From: Bacteroidota bacterium
GTDB lineage: Bacteria > Bacteroidota > Rhodothermia > JANXDC01
Direction of reading: 5' to 3'
NCBI GenBank assembly: GCA_025059945.1
Contig: JANXDC010000012.1
Coordinates: 1 to 64,000, forward strand
DNA: 64,000 nucleotides
Below are positions 7,631 to 16,400 of the stretch, piece by piece (the first letter of the stretch is position 1; every line of letters begins with the position of its first letter). Both the position numbers and the translations under genes were made by a program. Below the pieces are notes generated by a model. The model did no database searches and was not told the DNA's origin. It saw nothing but the letters and a program-made list of their open reading frames with translations.

Positions 7631-8697
7631 GCGGAGCCCTCTGGGAGGCGCTTCTGGAGACGGTTCGCCTATGGCGCAACTCCTCCTATCCCGTGCGCCG
7701 CGCCGCCGAGGAGGCGGCCCTCCGAGAAAACCCGTTCTTTAGCCCGGAGACGATCCGCTACAGGTTGGATACGCGCCTGCATGATCTCGAACTTGAGGCG
7801 CTCCGGCGCTGGCTGGGACCTGAACTCGTTTCGGATCCCGCTCGGGTGCTGCTGTTGCATCCGGGCAACCTGCCCATGGTGGGACTGGAGGATCTGCTGG
7901 CCACGCTGCTTGTGGGTCATGAGGCCTGGTCGCGTCCTTCACGGCGGGATCGAGCCCTGCTTGTGGCCTTCTGCGAGGACTGGCGCCGGCGCTTTCCGGA
8001 GCTTCCGCTGCGCTGGGTCGAGGAGCTTGAGCCCGCAATGTCGTCGGTCGACGGCCTTATCGCCTCCGGATCCGATCAGACGGCCTCCTGGGTGCGCGCT
8101 CTCGCTCGGCGCGCGGGGCTTTCCCCCGAGCGTCTGCTTGTGCGCGGGCATCGGTTCGGCGTGGCCTGGTCTACGTCCGACTGGGATGAGGCGGATTTTC
8201 TCGGGCTGGCCCACGACGTCTGGCTATATGAAGGGCACGGCTGCAGAAGCGTCTCTCTTGTTTGGGCTCCGGCCGGGCTGGATCCCGAGCGGCTGTGGCG
8301 GGCTTACGCGGAGTTCCGACGCCGGTTCCCCCCCTCAGAAGCGCTTCTGAAGGAGCTGCGCTCGGAGCGGGCCCTGTACGAGGCGCTCAGGCCTTGGCTC
8401 GGTAAATCGTGGTCCGATCCGGGCGGGGTGCTATCCGTAGGTCCTCCGGAGCCGCTTAGGCCCGGGCACTTGCGCTGGGCGGTATACGAGAGCCCGCAAG
8501 AGGTGCTCGACTGGCTTGAGTGCCATCGGAGTCGTCTACAGGTGGTGATCGCCCGTTCGGAGCCGCCCCCGGGCTGGGAGGGCCTCTGGGCCCGACCCGG
8601 AGAGGCGCAATGCCCGGCCCTGGACTGGCGCCCAGACGGACGAGATACCGTGGCGTTTCTGCGGATGCTACGACCTCGCGCCCAACAGGCGGCCTAA
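7627..8697 (+). CDS. LuxC-like acyl-CoA reductase
   Basis: A 356-residue protein starting with GTG inside the stop of the LuxE-like gene (GTGA overlap). The stretch HPGNLPMVGLEDLLATLLVG and the later YEGHGCRSVSLVWAP match LuxC-type acyl-CoA reductases of the aldehyde dehydrogenase superfamily. Cys206 is the likely nucleophile that takes the acyl group before NAD(P)H reduction to an aldehyde. The protein is shorter than LuxC of Vibrio (about 480 residues), as is usual in Bacteroidota. Aldehyde or alcohol production for a lipid or cofactor is plausible, but the physiological product is not known from sequence. Confidence 0.72.
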   Translation: MSGALWEALLETVRLWRNSSYPVRRAAEEAALRENPFFSPETIRYRLDTRLHDLELEALRRWLGPELVSDPARVLLLHPGNLPMVGLEDLLATLLVGHEAWSRPSRRDRALLVAFCEDWRRRFPELPLRWVEELEPAMSSVDGLIASGSDQTASWVRALARRAGLSPERLLVRGHRFGVAWSTSDWDEADFLGLAHDVWLYEGHGCRSVSLVWAPAGLDPERLWRAYAEFRRRFPPSEALLKELRSERALYEALRPWLGKSWSDPGGVLSVGPPEPLRPGHLRWAVYESPQEVLDWLECHRSRLQVVIARSEPPPGWEGLWARPGEAQCPALDWRPDGRDTVAFLRMLRPRAQQAA

Positions 8698-8714
8698 GCT
8701 GGGGGCTCAGGCGC

Positions 8715-9530
8715 ATGCGGAGGAGAGCGCTAAGCTGGTGTGCCCTGCTGGTCTTGGGAGGCTTCGCTCAGCCCGGGGCGGCTCAGGGGGCGCACCAGGT
8801 CTGGGATCGGCTGCTTAGGCTTTACGTGCGCTCCGATGGAGCGGTGGATTACGAGGCCTTCCGAGCCGATACGGCCCTCCTGCGTCGCTACCTGGATCGG
8901 CTAGATCGCTTCTCCTTAAGTCGGGCCTCAACCGCGCAGCGGGCGGCCTATTGGATCAACTTCTGGAATGCGGCCACGGTTTACGCCGTGCTTTTGGATG
9001 CGCCCCGACGGTCAGTGCTGGAAGGCCACGGCCTACTGGGGTTGCACATACCCGGGTGGCGCTCCTTTTGGGATGCGCCCCGATTCAAGCGGCTGGGGCG
9101 ACCCATATCCCTTCGGTCCATCTACGATAGCTTGCGGGCCCTAGAGCGGGATCCGCGCTGGCTGTTTGCCCTGTATCGACCCGCCCGGGGAGGGCCGCCC
9201 CTCAGGCCCGAAGCCTATCGGGCTGAGCGCCTAGAGGAGCAGCTGGAGGACCAGGTGCGGCTTTTTTTGCGCCGCTACAACCGCATCCCGGATTCGCCCC
9301 GCACGATTCGGCTCTCGCGCCTTTTCGAATGGCACGCGGGGCTCTTCGCCCGGCAGGCGGGGTCCGTACAGCGCTGGCTTGCGCCGTATTTTGAGGGTTC
9401 TGTCGCCGCTCGACTGGCTTACGACGGCTACCGGATTCGCTACCTGCCTTACGATTGGAGTCTAGACCAACCCACCAGCCGGAGGGTTTCACATGACGCT
9501 GCGCGTAGGAGATCAGGCCCCCGACTTTGA
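8715..9530 (+). CDS. DUF547 family exported protein
   Basis: A 271-residue protein with an N-terminal signal peptide (MRRRALSWCALLVLGGFAQPGAAQG). The body shows the DUF547 features YWINFWNAATVYAVLL and LRSIYDSLRALERDPRWLFALYRPARGGPPLR, where the family often has a residue pattern like HFALVCASRSCPPL. DUF547 has no settled function; some members resemble transglutaminase/papain-like folds. The ATG at 8715 is chosen because it begins the signal peptide; the frame is open upstream inside the LuxC-like gene. The last 38 bases overlap bcp, so the C-terminus may be slightly extended compared with relatives. Confidence 0.65.
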   Translation: MRRRALSWCALLVLGGFAQPGAAQGAHQVWDRLLRLYVRSDGAVDYEAFRADTALLRRYLDRLDRFSLSRASTAQRAAYWINFWNAATVYAVLLDAPRRSVLEGHGLLGLHIPGWRSFWDAPRFKRLGRPISLRSIYDSLRALERDPRWLFALYRPARGGPPLRPEAYRAERLEEQLEDQVRLFLRRYNRIPDSPRTIRLSRLFEWHAGLFARQAGSVQRWLAPYFEGSVAARLAYDGYRIRYLPYDWSLDQPTSRRVSHDAARRRSGPRL

Positions 9531-9951
9531 GGCCTATGATCAGCACGGCCGCCCGGTGCGGCTGTCGGACTTTCGGGGCCGTAAAGTGGTTCTGTATTTC
9601 TACCCCAAGGACGGCACCCCGGGCTGCACCCAGGAGGCCTGCAGCCTGCGAGATCACCACGAGGAGCTTTTGCGCCGAGGCCTTGTGGTAATCGGGGTAA
9701 GCCCCGACGGGGTGGAAAGCCATCGCCGCTTTGCCGAAAAGCACGGGCTTCCCTTTTTGCTCTTATCTGATCCCGAAGGGAAAATCGCGCAACAGTACGG
9801 CGTCTGGGGGGAACGCTCCTTATATGGGCGCACGTTCATAGGGGTGCGGCGCACCACGTTCCTGATCGATGAGGAGGGCCGCATAGCGCACATCTTTCAG
9901 AAGGTGCGCACAAGTGCGCACGCCGAGCAGATCCTGGCCGTTTTGCCATGA
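9493..9951 (+). CDS. bcp: Thioredoxin-dependent peroxiredoxin, Bcp/PrxQ type
   Basis: A 152-residue peroxiredoxin that reduces hydrogen and organic hydroperoxides using thioredoxin. The peroxidatic Cys45 lies in YPKDGTPGCTQEAC and the resolving Cys50 is five residues on, the spacing of the atypical 2-Cys Bcp group. VGDQAPDFEAYDQHG and the SDPEGKIAQQYGVWG region are typical. The start ATG at 9493 is preceded by GGAGGG and lies within the end of the DUF547 gene. The next gene overlaps by four bases. Confidence 0.93.
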   Translation: MTLRVGDQAPDFEAYDQHGRPVRLSDFRGRKVVLYFYPKDGTPGCTQEACSLRDHHEELLRRGLVVIGVSPDGVESHRRFAEKHGLPFLLLSDPEGKIAQQYGVWGERSLYGRTFIGVRRTTFLIDEEGRIAHIFQKVRTSAHAEQILAVLP

Positions 9952-10568
9952 ACGCCGAGCGCCTGGGCCCCGCGTGGGTGCTGTGGATGCCCCTTGAGGA
10001 GGCCTCCGCGGGGTGGGGGGAGCTCTCGGAGCGCGAGCGTTTGCTATGCGGCGCGATCCGGCATCCGGATCGCGCCCGACAGTTCTGGGCCGGCCGATGC
10101 GTGGTGCGTCGGCTTTGGAGCTGGCTGGGCGGCCGCGATTCCATCGAGGTACTGGCGGATGCCGACGGGCGTCCGGTGCTTGTCTGCGCAGGCGATGCCC
10201 TTCAAGAATGGACCCTGAGCATCGCGCACACAAAGGGGCTTGTGGTGGCGGCCCTGCGTCGGGGCGGCTCGGTGGGCGTAGATGTGGAGGCCGACCGACC
10301 GGTGCCCCTTGAGCTGATGCGGCGGATCGCAGACGAAGCCGAGGCGGCGATTGCGCGCCGGTGGGCCCCCGAGGCGCCGGCTTTGGCCGTTTGGGTTCTG
10401 AAAGAGGCCGGTCTTAAGGCGCTCGGATCGGGTCTGCGCCGATCTCCGCGCAAGCTGCGCCTGCTTGAGGAAGCAGGCGCGCTTTTTCTGCACGGCTACG
10501 GGGTGCGCTTAAAGGCCCTGTTGCGGCGCCTGCCGGATCGATTTTGGTTGGCGCTGTCCTGGGATTAG
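9948..10568 (+). CDS. 4'-phosphopantetheinyl transferase, Sfp-like
   Basis: A 206-residue transferase that would move phosphopantetheine from CoA to a serine of an acyl or peptidyl carrier protein. The two Sfp-family motifs are present: GVDVE (Asp112, Glu114, magnesium ligands) and WVLKEAGLKALGSGL (Trp149, Lys152, Glu153, Lys157). SIAHTKGLVVAAL holds the histidine of the first motif. It is shorter than Sfp (224 residues) but complete. It is the last gene of the run containing the LuxE/LuxC-like pair, so the acyl carrier could be part of that pathway. A general AcpS-type role is equally possible. Confidence 0.82.
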   Translation: MNAERLGPAWVLWMPLEEASAGWGELSERERLLCGAIRHPDRARQFWAGRCVVRRLWSWLGGRDSIEVLADADGRPVLVCAGDALQEWTLSIAHTKGLVVAALRRGGSVGVDVEADRPVPLELMRRIADEAEAAIARRWAPEAPALAVWVLKEAGLKALGSGLRRSPRKLRLLEEAGALFLHGYGVRLKALLRRLPDRFWLALSWD

Positions 10569-10956
10569 GCCTTCGGACGGGCCTAAAGCCGCTGGCGCCC
10601 TCGTAAGCCTTGATTCCATTGCTATAGGAAGCTCAGAGGGTAACGTTCTTCCTCAGGAAAGTTCGGATACGGGCACCACAGGAGATCCCGGAAGGTCGAT
10701 CATAAGACGCCGAGGATCACGGGTATCCCGCAGCGCAGGGCGATATCGGTCCTTTGGCCCGAGCTCTGCTTTTTGGTGGAGGGCGATGCGGCGCCGTCTG
10801 AAGCACAGCGCGGTGTCGGTGGCGGCCCACAGGTATCGGCTGCGCACAAGCACAAGCAGACCGGTTCGCTTCCGCAGCCCACTAGCGTAGGAAGGCGACC
10901 TCAAGCCCCGCTTTCGCCAGAGTGGGCTGATCGCAGAGGGCAAGCCGCCGAGCCTA

Positions 10957-10969
10957 AAGGGTCGACTTT
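10957..10969 (+). repeat. Direct repeat AAGGGTCGACTTT, copy 1
   Basis: The 13 bases are identical to copy 2 at 11193-11205, 236 bases downstream. The core GTCGAC is palindromic. Flanks share GGGC and CCG blocks but do not align well. Confidence 0.5.
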
Positions 10970-11192
10970 CGGTTTCGGGTTTCGGCCACAGCAACCGAAC
11001 GCCTCTTGCAGAGCAGCTAACGTGTGCGAGTGCCACAGCGCGGATGAACGCAAAGAACGTAGGCCTTCATATGCAAGGCCGAAGTGCGCCGCTCCCGTTC
11101 GGGCATGCTCTGTTAAGTAGAGCCTGCGGCTGGCTTTTGAGCTCCTCCTAACCCCTGCTCCAATTTCCTGGGGGTATGGGCTTACCGGGCGC

Positions 11193-11205
11193 AAGGGTCG
11201 ACTTT
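11193..11205 (+). repeat. Direct repeat AAGGGTCGACTTT, copy 2
   Basis: Identical 13-base copy of the element at 10957-10969, also inside the gene-poor region. Confidence 0.5.
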
Positions 11206-11507
11206 TGGGGCCGGCGCTATCCCTGAAGGCGGGACCCGTAATGCGCACCCCTCTTCGTGCAAGGTTTCAGAGCTTCCCAGTACCGCATCCTGCATCCACG
11301 GAGCGCGATCCCCTAAAGAGAGGGTCATCCGCCTGCCCCCTCATGGCTCTGTTCAAGAAGCCGCTCCCTCGTAGGCTCTGCAGGGTATGCTCTCCGCTGC
11401 CGAGAGGGCGGCGCGCCAACAGATGCGCCCGTAGATAAAGCGGAAACATCCGGGCTCAAAGTGCCCCGGTCTGGCGCTCCGGTGCAAAGGCGTGTTAATT
11501 TACCCGG

Positions 11508-12209
11508 GTGCGAGCTTCGGTGACCTACATCGCCTGGGATCTTGAGACGTGTCCGCTTCCTGAGTCCCATCTCTCCGATCGTCATCTGGAGCGCCTGCGG
11601 CTTGAGATGCGCCGACACGGCCAGCGGGCTCCGGAGCTGGATGCAGACGCGTTGCGGCGCAGGGCGGCCAGCTTACATCCGCTGCTAGGTTGGATCGTGT
11701 GCATTTCGGTTATCCGCGCCCCTGATGACCCCGAAGCCCCCAACGAGCCGCGTTCGTATCTGGCCCCTCAGCCGGAGCTGGAGCGGGCGATGCTAGAGGC
11801 CTTCTGGGCGGATTTGGAGCGTTTTCCGGCGGATATGCCGATCCAATGGATCACGTTCAACGGCAAGCGTTTTGACGCGCCGTTTCTGCTGGCCCGTACC
11901 CTCTATCACGGCCTCAGGCCCACGCGGGCCGATCTGCTCACGAGGCACCGATACCGAAATCGCCCTCATTGCGACCTTTGGGCGCTGTTTGCGGATGCGT
12001 CCGTAAACGTAGACCTGGAGGATCTCTGCGCGCTTCTGGGCCTGCCTAGCCCCAAGGCCTATGGGCAGGGCGAGTCCGTCGAGGAGCTGCTGCGCACCGA
12101 GGGGATCGAGGCCGTACGGCGTTACTGCGAGGCCGACGTGCGGGCCACGCTGGCCTGCTTTGCTCGCATCCGGCGTTTGTACCCGAGCTTTGTGGAGGGC
12201 GGTGAGTAG
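11508..12209 (+). CDS. PolB-like DEDDy 3'-5' exonuclease
   Basis: A 233-residue protein with the three exonuclease motifs of DNA polymerase B-type proofreading domains: AWDLET (Asp11, Glu13), FNGKRFDAPFL (Asp123) and RRYCEADVRAT (Tyr206, Asp210). It should remove nucleotides from DNA or RNA 3' ends using two metal ions. It stands alone without a polymerase domain, like the stand-alone predicted exonucleases of many Bacteroidota and Cyanobacteria. The start is GTG at 11508; a second in-frame GTG at 11520 is equally possible and neither has a strong Shine-Dalgarno. Its role in repair is inferred. Confidence 0.78.
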   Translation: MRASVTYIAWDLETCPLPESHLSDRHLERLRLEMRRHGQRAPELDADALRRRAASLHPLLGWIVCISVIRAPDDPEAPNEPRSYLAPQPELERAMLEAFWADLERFPADMPIQWITFNGKRFDAPFLLARTLYHGLRPTRADLLTRHRYRNRPHCDLWALFADASVNVDLEDLCALLGLPSPKAYGQGESVEELLRTEGIEAVRRYCEADVRATLACFARIRRLYPSFVEGGE

Positions 12210-12239
12210 CTGGATGGCCCCTTAACGGAAAGCATCGCG

Positions 12240-13295
12240 ATGGCGGAAGGAAAGCGCTTCACCCCGATCGCCCAGATCGGGCTACCGGAGCTCATCGAGC
12301 GCTTGAAGAGGATGCTTCCGGCGGCAGAGGATCCGGTTCTGGTGCAAGGCATAGGTGACGACGCCGCTGTTTATCGCGTGCACCCGGGTCGGGTGCACCT
12401 GCTGAGCGCGGGGTTTTTGCTCGAAGGCGTGCACTTCGATCCGGCCCTTACACCTTTCGCGCACCTGGGGGCCAAGGTGATGGTTGGACCGGTAAGCAAC
12501 GTAGTCGCTATGAACGGCCGGCCCAGGTACGCGCTCGTCGCCATCGCCGTGCCCAATCAAGTCTCGGTTGAGATGCTGGAGGAGCTTTACCGGGGGCTCC
12601 AGCGCGCATGCGCCCTTTATGGGTGCGCGCTCGTCGGTGGCCAGACCGTTCCCTCCCCCCGGGGTTTGGAGTTGGCCATAACCGTCGTAGGAGAGGCGGC
12701 GGAGTCGGCTGTAACGTATCGGCGCGGGGCCTGTCCGGGCGACCTGGTCTGCGTCTCCGGGGACTTGGGGGGCGCGTATGCGGGGTTGCAAATCTTGTTG
12801 CGAGAAAAAGACCGCTACGAGGCCCATCCGGAACTGGGGCTTCCCGATTTGAGCCCGTATCGGTATGTGGTGGAGCGCCAGCTGGTCCCCTTGGCGCGGC
12901 TGGACGTGGTGGTCGCCTTCGAGATGGCCGGCGTGCTTCCCCGAGCGATGACGGACATCTCCCAGGGGCTGGCCGCGGCCCTGCACGCCCTGTGTCGGGC
13001 CAGTGGCGTGGGGGCCCGAATTCGGGCCAGCGCCATACCGATTGATCTCGCCACGCGCGCCGTGGCTGAGGAGCTCGATGACGATCCGGAGGTGTACGCC
13101 CTGTACGGGGGGGAGGACTACGAGCTGCTCTTTGCGTTAGCGGAGTCGGATTGGCCTACCCTTGAGGCGGTCACACAGGCTGTGACCGTGATCGGCCGTT
13201 TCACGGAGGCCTCCGAGGGGATCCAAATCGAGTACCCCGACGGACGGCTTACGGCGTTGGAGGCGCACGGATGGAAAGGCCCGAGCTCGGCGTAG
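12240..13295 (+). CDS. ThiL/AIR-synthase fold protein with altered metal-binding residues
   Basis: A 351-residue homologue of thiamine-monophosphate kinase. The GIGDDAAV motif (Asp40, Asp41), LLEGVHFD, YGGEDYELLF and the overall length match ThiL. Several otherwise conserved acidic sites differ. The Asp of the TTD-LxEGVHF motif is Gly58, the Asp of NxSDxxAMxG is Asn87, GGDT is GGQT (Gln135) and DISDGL is DISQGL (Gln242). In characterised ThiL these aspartates bind magnesium and ATP. The protein may therefore be an inactive or repurposed relative. The frame is intact and overlaps the next gene by 25 bases. True ThiL activity is doubtful. Confidence 0.72.
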   Translation: MAEGKRFTPIAQIGLPELIERLKRMLPAAEDPVLVQGIGDDAAVYRVHPGRVHLLSAGFLLEGVHFDPALTPFAHLGAKVMVGPVSNVVAMNGRPRYALVAIAVPNQVSVEMLEELYRGLQRACALYGCALVGGQTVPSPRGLELAITVVGEAAESAVTYRRGACPGDLVCVSGDLGGAYAGLQILLREKDRYEAHPELGLPDLSPYRYVVERQLVPLARLDVVVAFEMAGVLPRAMTDISQGLAAALHALCRASGVGARIRASAIPIDLATRAVAEELDDDPEVYALYGGEDYELLFALAESDWPTLEAVTQAVTVIGRFTEASEGIQIEYPDGRLTALEAHGWKGPSSA

Positions 13296-14299
13296 AGGCC
13301 GTTCGAGGGCGGCGCATCCGGACTGTGAGGGCTGAGTCGGTGTTGCTCGGCATGGCCGCCGTTTGGGGTACTACGTTCACGGCCGTCAAGGTGGGGCTTG
13401 CGTACGCTAGCCCACTTGTGTTTTTGGCTTTTCGCTTTCTCTTTGCCTTGGGGTTTCTTTCCCTCTGGGTACGCCCCTGGCGCATGCGTCTGGACCGCTC
13501 GGCCTGGGGCGCTGGGCTGCGGCTGGGCTTCTGGCTGGGCCTGGGCTTTGTGCTGCAAACAGCGGGGCTTTTGTGGACCACGGCTAGCATGTCCGCCTTC
13601 ATCACGGGCACCTCGACCGCCTTTACGCCCCTGCTGGAGCACCTGCTTGGACGCGGCCTTCCGGGCCCGAGGGCTTTTCTCGGCGTGGGCATGGCCCTTG
13701 CGGGCCTATACTGCCTCTCCCTATCCACCTGGCATATGAGCGAACAAGCGCTTGGGGGTTTCGTTCTGATAGGGTTGGGCTTGCTCTGGTTGGCCCGGGT
13801 CCACAAGCTCCCTATGCTAGGTGCCCTTTTGGTGGGTCTGGGCCTATGGGCTGTGCTGCGGGCCGAAGCCGTCTCCTTCGGCATAGGGGAGGGGCTTACG
13901 CTCGCCGCCGCGTTTGTCTGGGCCGTGTATATTGTGGAGCTGGATCACTATAGCGCCCGCGCACCGGCCGGGGCGCTTACGTGGATGCAATTAGCCGTGG
14001 TCGGGGCGATGGCCCTGTTGCTGTTGCCCTGGTTTCCGATTCGCCTGTATCCTCATCCCGCTCTGTGGGGTGGGCTCCTTTATCTGGCCCTAGTGGCTAC
14101 GGTGTTGACGACGTGGTTGCAGACGCGCTTTCAGCGACAGACCACCCCGACCCGTGCGGCGCTGATTTTCGCCACCGAGCCGCTTTTTGCCGCTCTGGTG
14201 GCTTTCCTGCTGCTCGGAGAACGCCTTGGATTGCATGCTTGGTTCGGTGGCGTGCTTATTGTTGGGGCCCTCATGGTTTCAGCCCGACCAGAGGCGTAG
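13271..14299 (+). CDS. DMT-superfamily (EamA) transporter
   Basis: A 342-residue inner-membrane protein with about ten hydrophobic segments arranged as two EamA repeats. The first begins with LLGMAAVWGTTFTAVKVGL and the second with GEGLTLAAAFVWAVYIVELD. The end GALMVSARPEA is a typical short cytoplasmic tail. EamA proteins export or import small metabolites such as amino acids. The start ATG at 13271 lies within the preceding ThiL-like gene (25-base overlap), so the two are probably translated together. The substrate is unknown. Confidence 0.85.
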   Translation: MERPELGVEAVRGRRIRTVRAESVLLGMAAVWGTTFTAVKVGLAYASPLVFLAFRFLFALGFLSLWVRPWRMRLDRSAWGAGLRLGFWLGLGFVLQTAGLLWTTASMSAFITGTSTAFTPLLEHLLGRGLPGPRAFLGVGMALAGLYCLSLSTWHMSEQALGGFVLIGLGLLWLARVHKLPMLGALLVGLGLWAVLRAEAVSFGIGEGLTLAAAFVWAVYIVELDHYSARAPAGALTWMQLAVVGAMALLLLPWFPIRLYPHPALWGGLLYLALVATVLTTWLQTRFQRQTTPTRAALIFATEPLFAALVAFLLLGERLGLHAWFGGVLIVGALMVSARPEA

Positions 14300-14356
14300 A
14301 ACATTTGGCTGAAAACGCCGTTAAATCGGCGGACGAAGTCATCGGCGATACGATCC

Positions 14357-16393
14357 ATGGCAAACGAGCCCCGCAACCCGTTTTCCTTTAACCGAGACCC
14401 TCGCTCCGATGAGCGGAGGCCGGGCAGGTTTCCGATCTGGATCTACGTGGCGATCTTCCTGGGCTTGCTCATCGCGCAGTTTTACTTTTTCACCCCCCGC
14501 GAACACAATACGATCCCCTATAGCCAATTCCGGGATTACGTGCGCAAGGGCTACGTAGAGCGCGTCGTGATCGTCAACGAGCGTATTGTGGAGGGACTCT
14601 TTACCGAAGCTGCCGTGCGGGAGGGGCTGGTGCGTCTGCCCAGCCCGCGATCTGGGCTTGTGCGGGAGACCGCCCAGCAGCGCCGCGCTTTCCGCACCAC
14701 AAGGCTGCCGGACGACGACCTGACCCAGCTCCTAGATGAGCATAAAATCACCTACTCCGTTCGCTACGAAGACAATTGGATGACGGGCTTGCTAACCTGG
14801 ATTCTGCCCCTGGTCATCTTGATCGCGCTATGGCTTTTCATCTTGCGCCGCATGAATCCGGGTCAGCAGGTGCTGAACATAGGCAAGAACAAGGCGATCC
14901 TCTTCGACCAAAACGCGGAAAACAAGGTCACCTTCAAGGATGTGGCCGGTCTGGATGAAGCCATCGAGGAGGTCAAGGAGATCGTTGAGTTTCTGAAAAA
15001 CCCCAAAAAGTTCACCAAGCTGGGCGGCAAGCTCCCCAAGGGCGTTCTGCTCGTCGGCCCCCCTGGCACGGGCAAGACGCTGCTGGCCAAGGCCGTGGCC
15101 GGGGAGGCGAACGTGCCCTTCTTCAGCATCTCCGGCTCAGACTTTGTCGAGATGTTTGTAGGTGTCGGCGCGGCCCGGGTGCGGGATCTCTTCCGACAAG
15201 CAAAGGAGAAGGCCCCCTGTATCATTTTCATCGATGAGATCGACGCCATCGGACGCAGCCGAGGCCGAGGCATCTGGATCGGCGCCAACGATGAGCGCGA
15301 AAACACGCTCAACCAGCTCCTGGTCGAAATGGACGGCTTTCACACGGATAAAGGCGTCATCATCATGGCCGCCACGAACCGCCCGGACATTCTGGATCCG
15401 GCCCTGCTGCGTCCCGGGCGTTTCGACCGGCAGATTCTGATCGACAAACCTGACCTGAAGGGTCGATACGACATCTTCCGCGTGCATACCCGGGGCCTGA
15501 TCCTGTCTCCGGAGGTCGACCTGTGGCGGCTGGCCGCGCAAACGCCGGGCTTCGCGGGGGCCGAGATCGCCAACGTCTGCAACGAGGCGGCCCTACTGGC
15601 CTCACGCCGCGGCAAGGAGGCCATCGAACAAGAGGACTTTCAGGATGCGATCGAACGCGTGATCGCGGGCCTGGAGAAGAAAAACAAGCTCATCAGCCCC
15701 GAGGAGCGCAAAATCGTCGCCTATCACGAAGCCGGGCATGCCGTTGTGAGCTGGTTCCTGGAGCACTCCGATCCGGTGCTCAAGGTCTCGATCGTCCCTC
15801 GAGGATTGGCCGCGCTGGGCTACACGCTGCAGACCCCTCTGGAGGATCGCTACCTCATGACCAAGGAGGAGCTCATGGATCGGATCTGCGCCCTGCTAGG
15901 CGGCCGCGTAGCCGAAGAGATCGTCTTCGGGCGCATCTCCACGGGCGCCTCCAATGACCTGGAGCGCATCACCAAAATGGCCTACGCCATGGTGACGGTC
16001 TACGGCATGAGCCAGGCCCTGGGGAACCTTTCGTTTATGGACTCCGAAAACCAAAACTTTCTCACGGGCCTGACGGTGGAGAGGCGCTACAGCGAAGAGA
16101 CCGCCCGGCTCATCGATCAAGAGGTCAAGCGCATCGTCGATGAGGCCTATCGGCGCACGCGGGAGCTGCTGGAGGCGAAGCGCGAGCTGCTGGAGCGCCT
16201 GGCTCAGGAGCTGCTTCAGCGGGAGGTGCTCGTGCAGGAGGACATCGAAAAGCTGCTCGGTCCCCGTCCTCACGCCAAGGCCCGCTCCGCCAACAACGTT
16301 CCAGACGGCGCGGCTCAGCGGCAGGAGCCGATCCCCTCAGATGAGGGAGCCCACGTAGAACCCTCCACCGGAAGCCTGCCGGCCCAAGCCTAG
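14357..16393 (+). CDS. ftsH: ATP-dependent zinc metalloprotease FtsH
   Basis: A 678-residue membrane-bound AAA+ protease that degrades misfolded membrane proteins and some regulators. Membrane segment one is at about residues 26-45, then a periplasmic loop to about 142, and segment two at about 143-163. The AAA module has Walker A GPPGTGKT at 234-241, Walker [12 protein letters not shown] and the arginine finger region RPGRFDRQ. The zinc site is HEAGH at 457-461. The C-terminal tail is long, charged and proline-rich, as is usual. An endonuclease/phosphatase-like gene follows after seven bases. Confidence 0.96.
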   Translation: MANEPRNPFSFNRDPRSDERRPGRFPIWIYVAIFLGLLIAQFYFFTPREHNTIPYSQFRDYVRKGYVERVVIVNERIVEGLFTEAAVREGLVRLPSPRSGLVRETAQQRRAFRTTRLPDDDLTQLLDEHKITYSVRYEDNWMTGLLTWILPLVILIALWLFILRRMNPGQQVLNIGKNKAILFDQNAENKVTFKDVAGLDEAIEEVKEIVEFLKNPKKFTKLGGKLPKGVLLVGPPGTGKTLLAKAVAGEANVPFFSISGSDFVEMFVGVGAARVRDLFRQAKEKAPCIIFIDEIDAIGRSRGRGIWIGANDERENTLNQLLVEMDGFHTDKGVIIMAATNRPDILDPALLRPGRFDRQILIDKPDLKGRYDIFRVHTRGLILSPEVDLWRLAAQTPGFAGAEIANVCNEAALLASRRGKEAIEQEDFQDAIERVIAGLEKKNKLISPEERKIVAYHEAGHAVVSWFLEHSDPVLKVSIVPRGLAALGYTLQTPLEDRYLMTKEELMDRICALLGGRVAEEIVFGRISTGASNDLERITKMAYAMVTVYGMSQALGNLSFMDSENQNFLTGLTVERRYSEETARLIDQEVKRIVDEAYRRTRELLEAKRELLERLAQELLQREVLVQEDIEKLLGPRPHAKARSANNVPDGAAQRQEPIPSDEGAHVEPSTGSLPAQA

Positions 16394-16400
16394 TCTGCGC

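Larger units (their letters stand above)
10569..11507 (+). other. Gene-poor region of 939 bases
   Basis: I find no recognisable protein or RNA gene here. Several open frames of about 100-130 codons occur on both strands, but they are rich in Arg, Ser, Pro and Cys in no family pattern. A minus-strand frame at 10653-11036 is the longest and I do not recognise it. There is an imperfect TAGGCC / GGCCTA hairpin right after the PPTase gene without a T-run, and a 13-base direct repeat. The compositional break and the length are unusual for this compact window, so it may hold decayed sequence or an unrecognised RNA. Confidence 0.5.

Noticed and set aside
10655-10666. AGGAAAGTTCGG resembling the RNase P RNA GAGGAAAGUCCGGG block
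   Set aside because: The rest of the RNase P core (for example ACAGAA and AGAGCAAACC blocks) was not found.
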